A stretch of DNA of 22,892 nucleotides. Origin: CAZMVY01 sp964617875. GTDB taxonomy: Bacteria; Planctomycetota; Phycisphaerae; UBA1845; PWPN01. Below, piece by piece: positions 20,477-22,892 of the stretch (position 1 is its first letter; each line of letters opens with the position of its first letter). The notes under the pieces are model-generated. The model was not told where the DNA came from and did no database searches. It saw nothing but the letters and a program-made list of their open reading frames with translations. The stretch covers positions 1 through 22,892 of the forward strand of contig CAZUAI010000088.1 in the NCBI GenBank assembly GCA_964617875.1, read 5' to 3'. The position numbers and the translations under genes were made by a program.

Positions 20477-22843
20477 ATGCGCATCTGGGAAACGAAGGTC
20501 TCGGGATCGGCAAGAGCAGGCGGGGCGGCATTTTGCGCGCTGATGACGGCGGTTTGCGTCCTGACGGCGGGTGTCCTCCCGGCCGTCGCGCAAGAAGCCG
20601 CGGCGACAGCACAAGAAACCGCACCGGCGGCGCCGGAAACCGCACCGGCGGCACCGGCGGCGGAAAAGCCGGCGGCCGACGTACCGGGCGACCTGTCGCT
20701 CGAGCAGATGTTTGCCGACTACCTGCACTTCGCCCGGATGGGGTCGTTCGCGAAGGCCGAGGCCTACGCCACCGGCCTGCTGGCGCGGCCCGACTGCAAG
20801 CCCGAGGCCCTGCTCCCGCTTGCGGACAAATACCGCAACAGCCGCGAGACGCTCCAGATCATCATCGGCAACAGCACCATCGGCGCCAGCGCCGAGAAGA
20901 TCCTCAAGCTCATTCGGGAGGGCGAGAACCTCAACCGCAAGAGCGCCGACCAGATCACAGGCGCCATGGAGCTGCTGCGCGGCACGCCGACCGAGCAGTC
21001 AATCGGGCTCGACCGGCTCCGCTACGCCGGCGAATACGCCATCCGCTGGATGGTCGCGTGGCTCGGCGACCCGGGCAAGAAGGACCTCCATCCGCTCATC
21101 GAACGGGCACTGCCGAAGATCGGCAAGTCAGCGGTCAACCCGCTCGTCATCGCCTTGCGCGTGGAGCAGGCAACGGTCCGCCAGGCCATCGCCGACGCCC
21201 TTGGCGAACTCGGCTACCCGCAGGCCGTGCCGTACCTCAAGCGCATCGCCGACGACGCGGGACAAACGGATGACGTCCGCCGAAGCGCCGCCCGCGCGAT
21301 CGCAAAGATCCTCGCGGCCAACCCCGGCGTGGCCGACCTGCCCGCGAGCGAGGCCCTCCTGGGGCTTGCCGAGCTGTATTACGCCGACACGGCGTCGCTC
21401 CGGCCGGACGAGCGCGAGGCCAGGCCGAACGTCTGGTACTTCTGGAAGGGCGAACTCGTGAACGTCATGGTCCCGCGGCAGATCTTCATGGATGTGATGT
21501 GCATGCGATGCTGCGAGGAGTCGCTGGCGGTCCAGCCGGGGCAGCCGAAGGCGGTTGCGCTCTGGTCGGCCGCCAACTTCCGCCGCGAGGCCCGCCTCGG
21601 CATGGACGTGCAGTCGGTCGAGCCCGACCCGCAGGGCCTGGCCGACGCCACACGGCGGGAGGACTACCCGCGGAGCCTCTATTTCGCACGCTGCTTCGGC
21701 CCGCGGGCCGCGATGCTCACGCTGATGCGCGGCGTGAAGGACCGCGACGCCGCCGTGACACTCGGCGCCGTGACGGCGCTCGACGGCATCGCCGCCGCGA
21801 ACGAGCTGATCGGCTCGGAGGACGCCAGGCAGGCGATGACGCAGACGCTGAACTTCTCCGACATCCGCGTCCGGATCAACGCCGCGCTGACGCTCGCGCG
21901 ATCAAGGCCGCCGCAGGACTTCGCCGGCGCGGCCCAGGTCGTTCCGATCCTGGCCTCGGCGCTCGACCTCCGCGCGCAACCGGTCGTCGTCATCGTCGAT
22001 CCGAACGCCGACAGCCGCCGTCTGCTCGAGGAACTGGCCACGAAGAACAACGCGAGGGCCATCGCGGCGGCGAAGCTGGCGGAGGCCGCCACGCGTGCCC
22101 ACAGAGAGGCGACGCACGTGGACCTCGTCCTGCTCGCGACGGACATGGACGGGCCGAACGTGGTGACGGCGGTCTCGGAGCTGCGCAGGGACAACCTGCT
22201 CGAGCTGGCGCCGGCAGTCATCGTCGTCAAGCCGGGCGGGATCGGTTCGGCGATCCAGGCGACGACAGCCGATCCGCGAATCGAGCGGCTCACCCTGCCG
22301 GCCGCCGGCGGCCTGAGCGGGGAGCAGTTGACCGCCGTCAGTGAGGCGTTCGGCCGGGCATGGACCCGCGGCCGGGCCAGCTACGGGCAGCGGCCGATCT
22401 CGGACGACGAAGCCCTGAGGCTGTCGCTGGCGGCGGCCGACGCACTGGGGCTGATCGCGATCTCGGGCACCTCGGTCTTCCAGTTCGCCGCTGCGGAAGA
22501 CGCACTGATCCGGGCGTGCGAACACCCGAACGAGTCGATGCAGCTTAAAGCGGCGGGCGTGCTGGTCCTGTCGGCGAACCCGGCGGCGCAGGCGGCCATC
22601 GCGAAGCTCGCGCTCAACCCCAAGGGCCCCGAGCCGCACCGAATCGCCGCCATGGCCATCCTGGCCGCATCGGCCCGGCGAAACGGCAACCGGCTGCCGA
22701 CCGAGCTTGTCGATGCGGTCCGGAAGCAGTCGCTGCACGACGCATCACTGCCGATGCGCACGGCCGCGAGCCAGGCGCTCGGCGCATTGAACGTCGAAGG
22801 CAACCTCGCCGCCGAGATCCTCCGTCAGCAATCACGCGACTAG
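20477..22843 (+). CDS. Exported HEAT-repeat protein with embedded receiver-like domain
   Basis: A 788-residue secreted or periplasmic protein. ATG 20477 has GGAG 6 nt upstream; a Sec signal peptide (GAAFCALMTAVCVLTAGVLPAVA) is predicted to be cut before QEAAA, followed by an Ala/Pro/Glu linker to about residue 68. HEAT-like helical repeats follow (for example HPLIERALPKIGKSAVNPLVIAL and VRQAIADALGELGYPQAVPYLKRIA), then a CMRCC cysteine cluster (residues 342-346). Residues about 501-610 resemble a response-regulator receiver: VVVIVDPNADSRRLLEEL, VDLVLLATDMDG and APAVIVVKPGG (Lys585), but the phospho-acceptor position is Ala554. More HEAT-like helices end the protein. It is probably a scaffold; partners are unknown. 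It stands alone in its transcript as far as the window shows. Confidence 0.85.
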   Translation: MRIWETKVSGSARAGGAAFCALMTAVCVLTAGVLPAVAQEAAATAQETAPAAPETAPAAPAAEKPAADVPGDLSLEQMFADYLHFARMGSFAKAEAYATGLLARPDCKPEALLPLADKYRNSRETLQIIIGNSTIGASAEKILKLIREGENLNRKSADQITGAMELLRGTPTEQSIGLDRLRYAGEYAIRWMVAWLGDPGKKDLHPLIERALPKIGKSAVNPLVIALRVEQATVRQAIADALGELGYPQAVPYLKRIADDAGQTDDVRRSAARAIAKILAANPGVADLPASEALLGLAELYYADTASLRPDEREARPNVWYFWKGELVNVMVPRQIFMDVMCMRCCEESLAVQPGQPKAVALWSAANFRREARLGMDVQSVEPDPQGLADATRREDYPRSLYFARCFGPRAAMLTLMRGVKDRDAAVTLGAVTALDGIAAANELIGSEDARQAMTQTLNFSDIRVRINAALTLARSRPPQDFAGAAQVVPILASALDLRAQPVVVIVDPNADSRRLLEELATKNNARAIAAAKLAEAATRAHREATHVDLVLLATDMDGPNVVTAVSELRRDNLLELAPAVIVVKPGGIGSAIQATTADPRIERLTLPAAGGLSGEQLTAVSEAFGRAWTRGRASYGQRPISDDEALRLSLAAADALGLIAISGTSVFQFAAAEDALIRACEHPNESMQLKAAGVLVLSANPAAQAAIAKLALNPKGPEPHRIAAMAILAASARRNGNRLPTELVDAVRKQSLHDASLPMRTAASQALGALNVEGNLAAEILRQQSRD

Positions 22844-22892
22844 CCCAACCTTCGCACGGCGATGGAAATCGCGAGCGAGAATCGGCGTTGGC

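Overview
The window is a GC-rich bacterial chromosomal segment with typical Shine-Dalgarno sites (AGGAGG or GGAG) and several sigma70-like promoters. The gene content suggests a Planctomycetota-like bacterium, perhaps Phycisphaerae: Rho with a long acidic N-terminal extension, a DUF58/vWA protein, tandem YkgJ-type cysteine-cluster proteins, a large exported HEAT-repeat protein, and many short palindromic intergenic repeats. That assignment is inferred from gene content, not from a marker gene. No tRNA, rRNA or CRISPR array was seen.

Layout. 1-1081 (minus): the N-terminal 360 residues of transcription terminator Rho, running off the left edge, with a strong promoter and a roughly 300-nt leader carrying chained mini-ORFs. 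1514-2248 (minus): a VOC-fold protein and a small conserved-looking protein. 2293-4803 (plus): a soluble histidine kinase, then a lipoprotein fusing an endonuclease/exonuclease/phosphatase domain to a serine hydrolase. 4804-5289: a gene-free patch with three palindromes. 5290-7553 (plus): class 1 dihydroorotate dehydrogenase and aspartate-semialdehyde dehydrogenase; the latter has a terminator-like hairpin in its leader. 7767-9395 (minus): DedA then DUF58, a likely two-gene operon. 9438-10357 (plus): two overlapping cysteine-cluster genes.

10489-12005 is gene-poor. It holds one unrecognised minus-strand gene with a good ribosome binding site, a large inverted repeat in its leader, and, on the plus strand, a TTGACA element followed by about 300 nt of nested complementary segments. 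This is the best candidate here for an undescribed structured RNA. 12006-15213 (plus): a GT-B glycosyltransferase, a 77-residue helical protein and EPSP synthase (aroA). 15565-17668 (plus): a lower-GC insert encoding a C5-cytosine DNA methyltransferase that lacks its C-terminal motifs IX-X, overlapping an apparently intact HNH endonuclease; this looks like an acquired and possibly decaying restriction-modification unit. 17669-18260: gene-free, with a tandem pair of 25-nt palindromic repeats. 18261-19262 (minus): an NAD-dependent epimerase. 19662-20369: a YceH/UPF0502 protein. 20477-22843: an exported HEAT-repeat protein with an embedded receiver-like domain that lacks the phospho-acceptor aspartate, driven by a near-consensus promoter.

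Most genes look like independent housekeeping units (amino-acid and pyrimidine biosynthesis, transcription termination). Likely cotranscribed sets are DedA-DUF58, the two cysteine-cluster genes, methyltransferase-HNH, and possibly kinase-hydrolase.
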